Part shown: positions 39,899 through 48,218 of the stretch, in pieces
Layout: the number at the start of each line of letters is the position of its first letter
How positions within the stretch are numbered: the first letter of the stretch is position 1
Assembly (NCBI GenBank): GCA_025655555.1
Contig: JAHXIQ010000003.1
Coordinates: forward strand, 530,139 to 594,138
Length of the DNA stretch: 64,000 nucleotides
Reading direction: 5' to 3'
From: Candidatus Thiodiazotropha sp. (ex Myrtea sp. 'scaly one' KF741663)
Lineage (GTDB): Bacteria; Pseudomonadota; Gammaproteobacteria; Chromatiales; Chromatiaceae
Translations under genes and position numbers: made by a program
Notes under the pieces: generated by a model
The model's input: only the letters and a program-made list of their open reading frames with translations
Told to the model about the DNA's origin: nothing
Databases searched by the model: none

Positions 39899-40195
39899 TC
39901 AAATACCCTCATTTGCTACCTTATAAATTTCACCATTTACATGCAACCAATTATAAACTGAGTCACTGTAGTTATTATTTTGTTTTAGTAAGACTAGTTG
40001 ATCACCACATCCGCTACTAGCAATTGCTAGTGCATTTGCTGGAGATTTCCTGAAACCTTCGCAAGATTTAGTTTCAGCGATACTTGTGATTACAAGTACG
40101 TGTAAAGCGCATTCTATCCGATTTATAAAAAGTAGGATATTGCTCCCAAACATCGTCAGAAACTTCAATTTCACCACCGTTATTATTTTGCATTA
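39899..40195 (-). pseudogene. SMI1/KNR4 (SUKH)-like immunity gene remnant, frameshifted
   Basis: QNNNGGEIEVSDDVWEQYPTFYKSDRMRFTRT in one frame, then FRKSPANALAIASSGCGDQLVLLKQNNNYSDSVYNWLHVNGEIYKVA in another. Confidence 0.45.
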
Positions 40196-40294
40196 CAACT
40201 TTGTAATTTACGGGGAAATATGCTTCCAACTCAGTTCAGCCTGAAGTATGTATTCTTCTTCAAGGTTGAATGCCACACTTGACTCTCTTAGTGC

Positions 40295-40373
40295 TTATAA
40301 CGCTTGGATTAGTAGACCGCAAACGCGCTGCACAGCGTAGAGTTTGCGGGTCCACTAGAGTCACTGGTTATGC
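40295..40373 (-). other. attC-like cassette recombination site (well formed)
   Basis: Minus-strand reading: GCATAAC-CAGTGACTCTAGTGGACCCGCAAAC...GTTTGCGGTCTACTAATCCAAGC-GTTATAA; arms pair with an extra unpaired base. Confidence 0.8.
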
Positions 40374-40374
40374 A

Positions 40375-40701
40375 TTAATTCTCTAATTGAACGTAACGGA
40401 TAAGCACGCCATCATGGCTATCCGAGCATATGAGTGAGCTATCCTCAAATTCAAGCCGTACGGGTTTTCCACCCATATCGGCGGCAAGGAGCATGCTTAC
40501 TTGTCGATCGTGCATATCGGAATAGCTTGTACCACCATAACCGACTTTGGCCCAACCATTCATGCCTGCTATTCGGATCATGGTGCCTTCGGGTGTAGCT
40601 CGTGTGTTTAGACGCGTAATTTCTCCGTTACAATAGTGAAATCCTGTAGCAAAGGATAACTGTGATATGCATAATAAAGTTAGAGTTACAAAGTATTTCA
40701 T
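40375..40701 (-). CDS. Small secreted cassette-family protein
   Basis: Signal peptide MKYFVTLTLLCISQLSFA; RQVSMLLAADMGGKPVRLEFEDSSLIC. Confidence 0.72.
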   Translation of the reverse strand: MKYFVTLTLLCISQLSFATGFHYCNGEITRLNTRATPEGTMIRIAGMNGWAKVGYGGTSYSDMHDRQVSMLLAADMGGKPVRLEFEDSSLICSDSHDGVLIRYVQLEN

Positions 40702-40810
40702 TTTTATTCCCTTTTATTGAGAGAAGTCCTGAATGCCATGCTGCATGATAACACTCCATGGGATGAAAAATATGCTTAACGGGTTGGCAGGACATCACAG
40801 TCGCATGTTA

Positions 40811-40930
40811 ATTGTTTATCCATCCATATTTCCAACGCTCGACCACATTATATCCCTCACAAGATCCAGTTCCTCTAGCCGTAATGCCTTTCCCCGTTGC
40901 ATGAGCAGATAATGCAATGGACATTATTCC
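40811..40930 (-). pseudogene. C-terminal fragment of a small secreted cassette-family protein
   Basis: Reverse complement reads GIMSIALSAHATGKGITARGTGSCEGYNVVERWKYGWINN*, matching the SxALxAxxxGKxV...C part of the family. Confidence 0.5.
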
Positions 40931-41188
40931 TTATCTTTTCCATATATAATTAATATCTGATATCAATCAGGCAAGGTATGTATGCCTATTTCTTCTGTAA
41001 CTCGGCTGGCAAGTATCCCTGCTTACTCGCCTTTAGTAATGCCTGTATCTTTATATCTATTGATATGTTTTCGTCTCATTTGAAACAACTACTTGTATGT
41101 AGAGTGCCAATTTTTGTTGGGGAGTCTCAAAGTGAGTGAAGCGAACAATCTTGAGCGCCATGTTATGCCATGCTATTAATCTGGTATA

Positions 41189-41509
41189 TCATGGGATGGC
41201 AACAATTTTTGCTGTTTCCGAGTCAGCATGCAATGCACAATTGCCCGCACCAAATATTTCCACGTTCTGACCGGTCGCTTTCAAATACAGTATCGTCGAC
41301 AAAGTACTTTTACCTGGTTCTGTAGTGCTATCAATGACGTATCGTTGAATAGTTGCGCAACTCGCATAGTTGGAAGTTTCTGCATTTATCCAGAAAAAAA
41401 CCTTACCATTATCATGGTGCACGTGAATTCTGCCAATTGTTCCTAAGGTATCTGCGGCATAAATATTTATCGAAAACAACAAAATAAAAATAGCTACAAG
41501 TAGCTTCAT
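41189..41509 (-). CDS. Small secreted cassette-family protein
   Basis: Signal peptide MKLLVAIFILLFSINIYA; KSTLSTILYLKATGQNVEIFGAGNC. Confidence 0.75.
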   Translation of the reverse strand: MKLLVAIFILLFSINIYAADTLGTIGRIHVHHDNGKVFFWINAETSNYASCATIQRYVIDSTTEPGKSTLSTILYLKATGQNVEIFGAGNCALHADSETAKIVAIP

Positions 41510-41534
41510 GATTTATCCTTTTAGTTAATTCACG

Positions 41535-41605
41535 GATAAACGCCTCGCATCAGCTAGCTACAAAAGGCGCAGCCTTTTGGGAGGTCTGACTGCATGCTTG
41601 TTATG
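41535..41605 (-). other. attC-like cassette recombination site (well formed)
   Basis: Minus-strand reading: CATAAC-AAGCATGCAGTCAG...AAAAGGCtgcGCCTTTT...CTGATGCGAGGC-GTTTATC. Confidence 0.72.
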
Positions 41606-41606
41606 T

Positions 41607-41924
41607 TTACCTAATTTTCATATGCGTTGCTTTCGCAATATTGTTATACAAACATTCTGGGGTGTTTTCATTGTATGCAACACTAACCTCCTTACCACCC
41701 ATAAAAGCTGCAAGTGCCATTGAGTACATATCCTTCGCATCGGAATCATCGGATGGCCACCAAAATTTTCCATTACTATTACATAGTGCATCTGGGATTG
41801 TTGTGTATATTATGTGTTGGCCATTGTGTGATATGACTTGAGTAACCGTACCCCAGCCTTGCGACCATCCTGCATAACAAGCACACGGAAATAATATTAA
41901 GAATGACAATAAAAGTTTTTTCAT
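41607..41924 (-). CDS. Small secreted cassette-family protein (paralog of 23373..23693)
   Basis: MKKLLLSFLILFPCACYAGWSQGWGTVTQV...DAKDMYSMALAAFMGGKEVSVAYNENTPEC. Confidence 0.8.
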   Translation of the reverse strand: MKKLLLSFLILFPCACYAGWSQGWGTVTQVISHNGQHIIYTTIPDALCNSNGKFWWPSDDSDAKDMYSMALAAFMGGKEVSVAYNENTPECLYNNIAKATHMKIR

Positions 41925-41947
41925 TAGATTGTTAACTCCTTATTTAA

Positions 41948-42055
41948 ATGTAATGCCAGCGATGAGAGGCAGGTCGTAGTAATGTGAGGCTTGTGCTCTC
42001 AAAGTACAAACGAAACATAGCGGAGGCCTGTCCTGCTCTACCGTATAAGTTAGCT
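41948..42055 (-). other. Possible degenerate attC site
   Basis: AGCTAAC at the stop of the upstream cassette ORF; partial arms GAGCAGGACAGG / CCTGCCTCTC; R' end poorly conserved. Confidence 0.35.
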
Positions 42056-42387
42056 CATTGTGATTTAACAACTATGCCTGAAATTTTTGAATGCTTATTC
42101 TCAAAGCATCCACTGAGTAATACATTCACTGTCTTTCCAGCCATCATTGCAGACAATGCCAAGCTAATTAATTTTTCATTTCCTGGTGTATTAGAATTCA
42201 AGTACCTATTCGCATTCAACGGCTGCCCAGGACAGCCAGGATTAGAGTTGTTCTCGGTAGTAATATAGCCGGCATCTCCCGTATACCACCTAACATCAGC
42301 TATTTTTGTGTCTATTATCCATGTGCCCGCGATAGAACCTCCAGAAATAAACATGCCAACAAGCATACAAAGCAACTTTCTTTTCAT
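42055..42387 (-). CDS. Small secreted cassette-family protein (paralog of 25827..26159)
   Basis: GTWIIDTKIADVRWYTGDAGYITTENNSNPGC...RYLNSNTPGNEKLISLALSAMMAGKTVNVLLSGCFENKHSKISGIVVKSQ. Confidence 0.78.
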   Translation of the reverse strand: MKRKLLCMLVGMFISGGSIAGTWIIDTKIADVRWYTGDAGYITTENNSNPGCPGQPLNANRYLNSNTPGNEKLISLALSAMMAGKTVNVLLSGCFENKHSKISGIVVKSQ

Positions 42388-43394
42388 CGTAATTTCTTCC
42401 AATTATTTTAAAAAAATATATCGATTCACTCAGTACTTGCTCAAGTTTTTATCATCATATCCATGACAAAAAAAGAGCTAATAGGTGATTATATTGCTGG
42501 CTCTTATTGTTATGTTATGCTGCCGTCTCCAAATACTGTATTATGCCGATAATTGTTCTATATATGTTCCTAATCAGGTGTGATCACATGGGAGGCTTTT
42601 CTCATCGAAAACAGAGAGCCATCGAAAGTACCCGGAATTGAGATCTTCTGGAGCCGGTACAGTGATGTACTGTTGTTCTTTCGTTTTCCCGAGCGGACGA
42701 TTCCATGGTATCGATGACATATTGAGATTTTCGTGGACGAGCATCCCAACACTCGCCTCCAGGTATAGGCCCCCTGAAATGCTCAAGCAGTGGTTTGGGA
42801 ATCCGGGACAGGTGGTTCATCTTTACGAATGTCAGTTTCGGGAAAAACTGAATGCCCTGCCTCCCTGGGGAGGTGAATTCGATTGGGACACCTGTCCTGA
42901 TGGTGCACAATCTTTGGGCAGGCATCATCCGACAGTTGTCTGGACTTACGAGGGGATTGATCAGGCGGTTGAAGAAGTTAAGAATATGATTGAACTGCAA
43001 TCCCCAGAGACCTATCGAAAATTTCTGGGTTCGATACGCCTCCCATAGTATTTGCCTAATGCAGAAGGGGGTTGTCTCGGCTGGATTAATCGATTTCTTC
43101 GTTTCCATTCTGACAAACATCCTTATGACTGTGCCGAGACTGAAATGGCTCTAATGTTTTTATAACATCTAGCCCTTAATCGCAAGGTATCGGGGCGTCA
43201 CAAGCACAGGTTTAAATGCTCTGGTGGAGAAAGCTTGGTTGGAATTGGGCTCTTCAAACGCCCCAAAATGTTAGCGACGGTCTTGAGTCCCAGTGAAATT
43301 GGGGTGTTCTTTATGCAATCAAGGGGTATGAGTGGATTGATAATCCACCTCATGTGTGGCACGTGGATACGACTAATACTGATTGAAGTCCACC

Positions 43395-44516
43395 CTATTT
43401 AAATGCTGACCGACTTGAAAGATCATCATGTTCAAACCACACGCCATCTTCTGGCGTCTTACGGTGTTGATGTCGAGTCAGTTCTGCCATTCCTCCCTGC
43501 TCCGGCGCCAACTTCCTGCCATAGTACGCCGGCATCTCTGGACGCTCCCAATCACCTGCCAGCATGACTCGACCGATATCGATGCCGGCGGCCAGCATGT
43601 CCTGACAGGCACCGATCCGGCAGGCATGGCCACTATAATCACGCGGATCCAGCCCAGCCACCTTGGCGACCCGTTGCACGGCACGATTGATACCCTTGGT
43701 GCTGAGTGGTGTCTCGAGGACTTTGCCGTTCTTCGCCACCCCCCGAAAGATTGCACCTGTGGTAATGCCGGCGAGTTCGCACCATGCCTTGATCGCAGTT
43801 ACTGTGGTGACATCGATGAATTTGTACTTGATCACCCCCTGCTGCGCCTTCGATCGCTTCTTGGAGCGGATGACGCGCAACCGGTACCCGTCCTGATTCT
43901 GACTCAGGCCCTCAAGGGTCAGACGCCGTACTTCCGAGGCACGTAACAGGCAGTCGTACATCACCCGCATCAGAGCATTGTCGCGCACCATTCTGGGTCC
44001 CTCCCCCAGGTGGCTCAACGCGACCTGCAGCCGCTCCCAACGCAGGCCTTCGGACTGATCGGGTTCCGAGGTGTCATCCCGGTAGAGCCGCTCATAGGTC
44101 AATGTCACGTCTTGATGTGAAACCGGATTGAAGAGCTCGGTAATCTTATGCGCCTTGGCGATCGAGGCCAGGTAGCGCCGCACCGTCGACTTGGACTTGA
44201 TCTCGGCCTGGTCGACGAGGAAGTCTGCAACTGTCTGAGGTTTAGCCGGCAGTGTCGGCAGGCCTCGCGCTCGGCACCAGCCAAAGAAGAGTCGCAGATC
44301 CCCGCACAGGGCGCGGTAGGAGTCATCCGATATCGCCCCACAAGCCTTGGCCAAGTACTGGAACAGCCGCACCTTGCCCTCCCATTGCCCAGGAAGCTCA
44401 CGATCCTCCGGCACCGGCCAGTAGGGGCTGAGCCGATCCCAGGCCGTGGCGGTGGGCAACTGCGCGAGGGGGATGTCCACCAACTGGTGAATGGGAGTAA
44501 GTACGCTGTTGGCCAT
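43395..44516 (-). CDS. Tyrosine recombinase/integrase
   Basis: Catalytic pattern: CLLRASEVRRLT (Arg I), GHACRIGACQDM (HxxR), MLAGDWERPEMPAYYGRK (Tyr). Confidence 0.88.
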   Translation of the reverse strand: MANSVLTPIHQLVDIPLAQLPTATAWDRLSPYWPVPEDRELPGQWEGKVRLFQYLAKACGAISDDSYRALCGDLRLFFGWCRARGLPTLPAKPQTVADFLVDQAEIKSKSTVRRYLASIAKAHKITELFNPVSHQDVTLTYERLYRDDTSEPDQSEGLRWERLQVALSHLGEGPRMVRDNALMRVMYDCLLRASEVRRLTLEGLSQNQDGYRLRVIRSKKRSKAQQGVIKYKFIDVTTVTAIKAWCELAGITTGAIFRGVAKNGKVLETPLSTKGINRAVQRVAKVAGLDPRDYSGHACRIGACQDMLAAGIDIGRVMLAGDWERPEMPAYYGRKLAPEQGGMAELTRHQHRKTPEDGVWFEHDDLSSRSAFK

Positions 44517-44620
44517 GGATATTGTCTGTCTCCTGGAGTATATGAGGATCCGCTGGTAGCGCCCCCCCTGCTTTGGCCCTCAGTGATGTGAAACACCGAG
44601 ATAGGTCAAATTGTAGCACT

Positions 44621-44715
44621 TATCCGTCTGATAATGAGAGTTATCAGACGGATAGATCAAAAAACATATCATTTGATACATATTTAATATCAGATATCTG
44701 ATATTATTTGATATG
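44621..44715. promoter_or_regulatory. Divergent integrase/kfrA promoter region with perfect palindromes
   Basis: TATCCGTCTGATAA-tgagag-TTATCAGACGGATA (44621-44654) and AATATCAGATATCTGATATT (44686-44705), flanked by CATATCA/TGATATG. Confidence 0.7.
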
Positions 44716-44741
44716 CCCTACTATCACAGGACCGACTTCAC

Positions 44742-45761
44742 ATGGCTGACACAATGACGACGGATTCAAAGAAGAGCGCAGATACGAAAGCACTTGTGTT
44801 CGAGGCTGCTGAGGAGATGCTGATTGATGGTCGAGGCCAGGCGATCACCCAGCGGGCTATCTATGAAGCCATCGGCAATCGGGGCTCGATGACCACCATC
44901 CAGCAGGCTCTCGCGGAGTGGTGGGCCGGCCTGGGTGATCATTTTATGGAGATAGAGTATCTGCAGGGGTTTCCCCCTGAAGTCCTCTCCCCGCTCCAAG
45001 AGGCCTTCGCGGGGATCCGTGAAGTCGCCCAGGAGAAGGCTTACGATGACTACAGTGCGGATGTCGACAAAGCGCGTGTGGCCATTGATGCCGCAAAGAC
45101 GGAGCGTGAGGTAGCGCTGGAGAAACTGGAGATCGCCCAGGATGAGATCATTAGCTTGCGCCGGCAAATCGACCAGCTGGTCGAGAAGCGGGACATTCTG
45201 CAGCAGCAGCTGAGCTCAGAGACTGACCGGCGCCAGGCGGTCGAGGTGCAGATCCCGGCCATCCGGGAGGATGCTCAGGCCCGCATCAAGCAAGCCGAAC
45301 AACAGGTCAGGACTCTGCAGAGGGATCTGACCAGAGAAGAGGAACGCCATCAGGCGACGGAGACGCGACTGACCACACTCTACGACCAAGAACGCACCGC
45401 TCGAGCTCAGGAGCGCACCCATGCCGAGGCTACGCAACAGACCCTGCAGGGGAAGCTCGAGGACCTCAACCAGATCTACCTGGTGGCGAAACAGGAAGCG
45501 GCGAACCTATCCGGTCGGCTTACTCAGGCGGAGGCCACCGGTCAGCAGCTACAGGCCCAGCTGGACAGCTGCCAGACTAAACGTGCCGATATCGCTAGCA
45601 GGCTGGCCGAGCGGGAAGCGGATCGCCGGCACGACCAGGCGCGGATCCGCGATCTCGAGCAGGCCTGCGCTACACTGGAGACGGCAACGCAACAAAAGGA
45701 CAAGGAGATCCAGCAGCTCACCGCACAGGTTGCCAAATTGCAGGACCACAAGGAGTCGTAG
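44742..45761 (+). CDS. KfrA-like DNA-binding coiled-coil protein
   Basis: N-terminal QRAIYEAIGNRGSMTTIQQALAEWW (KfrA_N) followed by a long coiled coil. Confidence 0.85.
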   Translation: MADTMTTDSKKSADTKALVFEAAEEMLIDGRGQAITQRAIYEAIGNRGSMTTIQQALAEWWAGLGDHFMEIEYLQGFPPEVLSPLQEAFAGIREVAQEKAYDDYSADVDKARVAIDAAKTEREVALEKLEIAQDEIISLRRQIDQLVEKRDILQQQLSSETDRRQAVEVQIPAIREDAQARIKQAEQQVRTLQRDLTREEERHQATETRLTTLYDQERTARAQERTHAEATQQTLQGKLEDLNQIYLVAKQEAANLSGRLTQAEATGQQLQAQLDSCQTKRADIASRLAEREADRRHDQARIRDLEQACATLETATQQKDKEIQQLTAQVAKLQDHKES

Positions 45762-45766
45762 CGACG

Positions 45767-46612
45767 ATGGCCATCCCTACCCTACCCCAAACACCAGACA
45801 ACGCGCCGGAGGGGGAATACCGACAACTCGCCATTGAAAAGATCAAGCGGGGACGCTGGCAACCGCGCCGGCACTTCGATCCGGCGGCGCTGACAGAGTT
45901 GGCAGAGAGCATTGAACAGCAAGGTATCATCCAACCGCTCGTGGTGCGCTTTGACAAAACCGATGGGATGTACGAGCTCATTGCCGGCGAGCGCCGCTGG
46001 CGTGCTTCGATGCAGGCCGGCCTTTACCAGGTCCCGGCACTTGCCCGAAACGAACTTACACTCGAGCAGGCCTGCGCAGCTTCACTCATCGAGAACATCC
46101 AACGTGAGGATCTGACACCGATCGAGGAGGCGCAAGCGATCCAGCGGTTGATTGAGGAGTTCAAGCTCACACACAAGGAGGCAGCTGAATCCGTTGGCAA
46201 GTCACGCAGCCATGTCACAAATCTACTGCGGCTGCTCGAACTTTCTGAAGACGTTCAGACACTGCTCGATCGGGGGCAGTTGGATGTGGGACATGCCAAG
46301 ACGCTACTGCCACTGCCCAAACGGTACCAAATCGAGCTGGCCACCATGGCGATTCAGCGGGAGTGGTCGGTCAAGATCCTCACTGAACGGGTGAACGACA
46401 CCAAGGACGTTCTGTCCGGCCAGGCCAGTCGAAGCAACAAACCTGAGCGGGACCCCAACATCGATCGGTTGGAAAGGTTGATACGAGAAAGGTATTGTTT
46501 GCCTTGTGAGGTGACTTATTCGGATTCGCAGGCCAAAGGGAAAGTGGCGTTCACCTATCACTCCTTAGATGAGTTACAAGGACTAGTAGAAGCATGGGGG
46601 ATAATAACGTAG
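45767..46612 (+). CDS. ParB/RepB/Spo0J-family partition protein
   Basis: QPRRHFDPAALTELAESIEQQGIIQPLVVR, ELIAGERRWRA, SLIENIQREDLTPIEEAQA, HTH SVGKSRSHVTNLLRLLEL. Confidence 0.93.
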   Translation: MAIPTLPQTPDNAPEGEYRQLAIEKIKRGRWQPRRHFDPAALTELAESIEQQGIIQPLVVRFDKTDGMYELIAGERRWRASMQAGLYQVPALARNELTLEQACAASLIENIQREDLTPIEEAQAIQRLIEEFKLTHKEAAESVGKSRSHVTNLLRLLELSEDVQTLLDRGQLDVGHAKTLLPLPKRYQIELATMAIQREWSVKILTERVNDTKDVLSGQASRSNKPERDPNIDRLERLIRERYCLPCEVTYSDSQAKGKVAFTYHSLDELQGLVEAWGIIT

Positions 46613-46628
46613 TCAGAATGAGGAACGA

Positions 46629-47135
46629 ATGACACAGGAATTACGTGAAAGACTCGCCGCTGAATCTCGGAGAATAGAAGAAGACTCAGACCATTCGGCT
46701 AGATCACATTACAACGCAGCAGATCGATGGGGGCATTACCATTTATGGATCGGTTTACCAGCTACCATTCTCGCGGCTGTTGCAGGCGGTGCAGCATTCA
46801 ATAACTGTCAAATTATTGCAGTTGCGCTTTCCATAATTGTTACGGCGTTGACGACTGTATTAACTTTCTTAAAGCCATCAGAGCGAGCAGAGATACATAA
46901 ATCAGCGGCTGATCAGTTTCTTGGTCTCAGAAACAAATCAAGGCTGTTTCGAGAAGTAGAGCTTTCAGATGCCACAGATATGGAATCTGTAAAAGCGAAA
47001 CTATTGGAGCTCGCTGCAGTGCGTGATGAATTGAATCGAAGTTCACCAGGAATCCCTCGTGAGGACTATGAGAAAGCCAAAAGGGATATCGATTCTGGAA
47101 GTAGCCAGTACCGCGTAGACATGGAGGGAAAATGA
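46629..47135 (+). CDS. SLATT-domain 2TM protein (candidate CBASS effector)
   Basis: Two TM helices followed by FLKPSERAEIHKSAADQFLGLRNKSRLFREVEL, typical of SLATT; overlaps the CD-NTase start (ATGA). Confidence 0.8.
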   Translation: MTQELRERLAAESRRIEEDSDHSARSHYNAADRWGHYHLWIGLPATILAAVAGGAAFNNCQIIAVALSIIVTALTTVLTFLKPSERAEIHKSAADQFLGLRNKSRLFREVELSDATDMESVKAKLLELAAVRDELNRSSPGIPREDYEKAKRDIDSGSSQYRVDMEGK

Positions 47136-47935
47136 GTGTTAATAGCTATATATGTGGTTTGGCAGATATGGCCATTATTCGGGATCAAGAACGTTTAAGT
47201 ATACAGCGCTCTATCACCGCGTTAAAAGCACGACTAAATAGTTATTTTGAGGATGAGATAAAGGATTCGATTATATTCGGTTCATACAGTCGTGGCACAA
47301 TTCTTCCTCGTCTCATGGATGCAAATTCTGACATCGATTACATGATAGTATTTGCAGACAGCTCAATTAGACCCCAAACTCATCTTGATCGGCTTCGGCG
47401 TTTTGTTGAGCTACATTATTCTCGATCGGAAATTTATCAATCTCATCCCACCATTGTCCTATCTCTAAACCACATTCGTTTTGAATTGGTTCCCGCTATT
47501 CATGGCTGGCTTACAGGCATTAATATACCCGCGAAAGCGAGTGACTATGAAGACTGGATCAGTACAGATCCTAACGCATTTAATGAAGAACTGATAACAG
47601 CCAATCAATCTCATGGAAACAAAATTAAACCGCTTATTCGTCTCATGAAATACTGGAATGGTATCAATAACTATCCATTTGAATCCTATTCATTGGAGCA
47701 AGACATTATTGAACATGGCTTTGGTTTCTTTGGATTATTTGGTGGACGTCAACTGAAAGATTACTTTTTTAAGTATATTGAGGAAGGTTTAGATTTACAT
47801 ATATTTGCTCCAAAATGGAAAAAGGATGCTGTTTCTAGGGCTAAACAACTTGCCATTAATGCATATTGGCAAGAAAGCGATGGTTATGCTGAAGCAGCAG
47901 AGAGAACAATCTATAGGCTTCTTCCTCCAATCTAA
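47132..47935 (+). CDS. CD-NTase (SMODS nucleotidyltransferase), CBASS-like
   Basis: FGSYSRGTILPRLMDANSDIDYMIVF (GSxxRGT...DxD) with SMODS-type C-terminal region. Confidence 0.85.
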   Translation: MSVNSYICGLADMAIIRDQERLSIQRSITALKARLNSYFEDEIKDSIIFGSYSRGTILPRLMDANSDIDYMIVFADSSIRPQTHLDRLRRFVELHYSRSEIYQSHPTIVLSLNHIRFELVPAIHGWLTGINIPAKASDYEDWISTDPNAFNEELITANQSHGNKIKPLIRLMKYWNGINNYPFESYSLEQDIIEHGFGFFGLFGGRQLKDYFFKYIEEGLDLHIFAPKWKKDAVSRAKQLAINAYWQESDGYAEAAERTIYRLLPPI

Positions 47936-48218
47936 GCAGCCGAAGGTACTTACCTGAGGAACTTATGACGGACGGTCATGCCGATTTTAAACCTATATTT
48001 GTGTATCACTAGTTAATTTGCCGATTATTTAAAAGCGGTATCCAGTGATATTGTGCACCGCAAAATTCAGTAATCTGAATGATGTGGACCTTCGTATTCT
48101 TAATGTCCTCTTTCCAAGACAAGTTCTGGCCGATACTATGACCATAGACAATCTAGAAACTAGATGATTGTCACTGCCATTACGAACACATACGATAATT
48201 AAAAATAGGGAATAGGAC

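Noticed and set aside
40774-40812. Short GCTTAAC...GTTAAT segment resembling attC ends
   Set aside because: About 39 bp, shorter than a functional attC; may be a remnant but cannot be supported.
42602-43120. 172 aa minus-strand ORF and 136 aa + strand ORF
   Set aside because: Overlap each other on opposite strands. The + strand sequence seems to be a frameshifted remnant, and no family is recognised.
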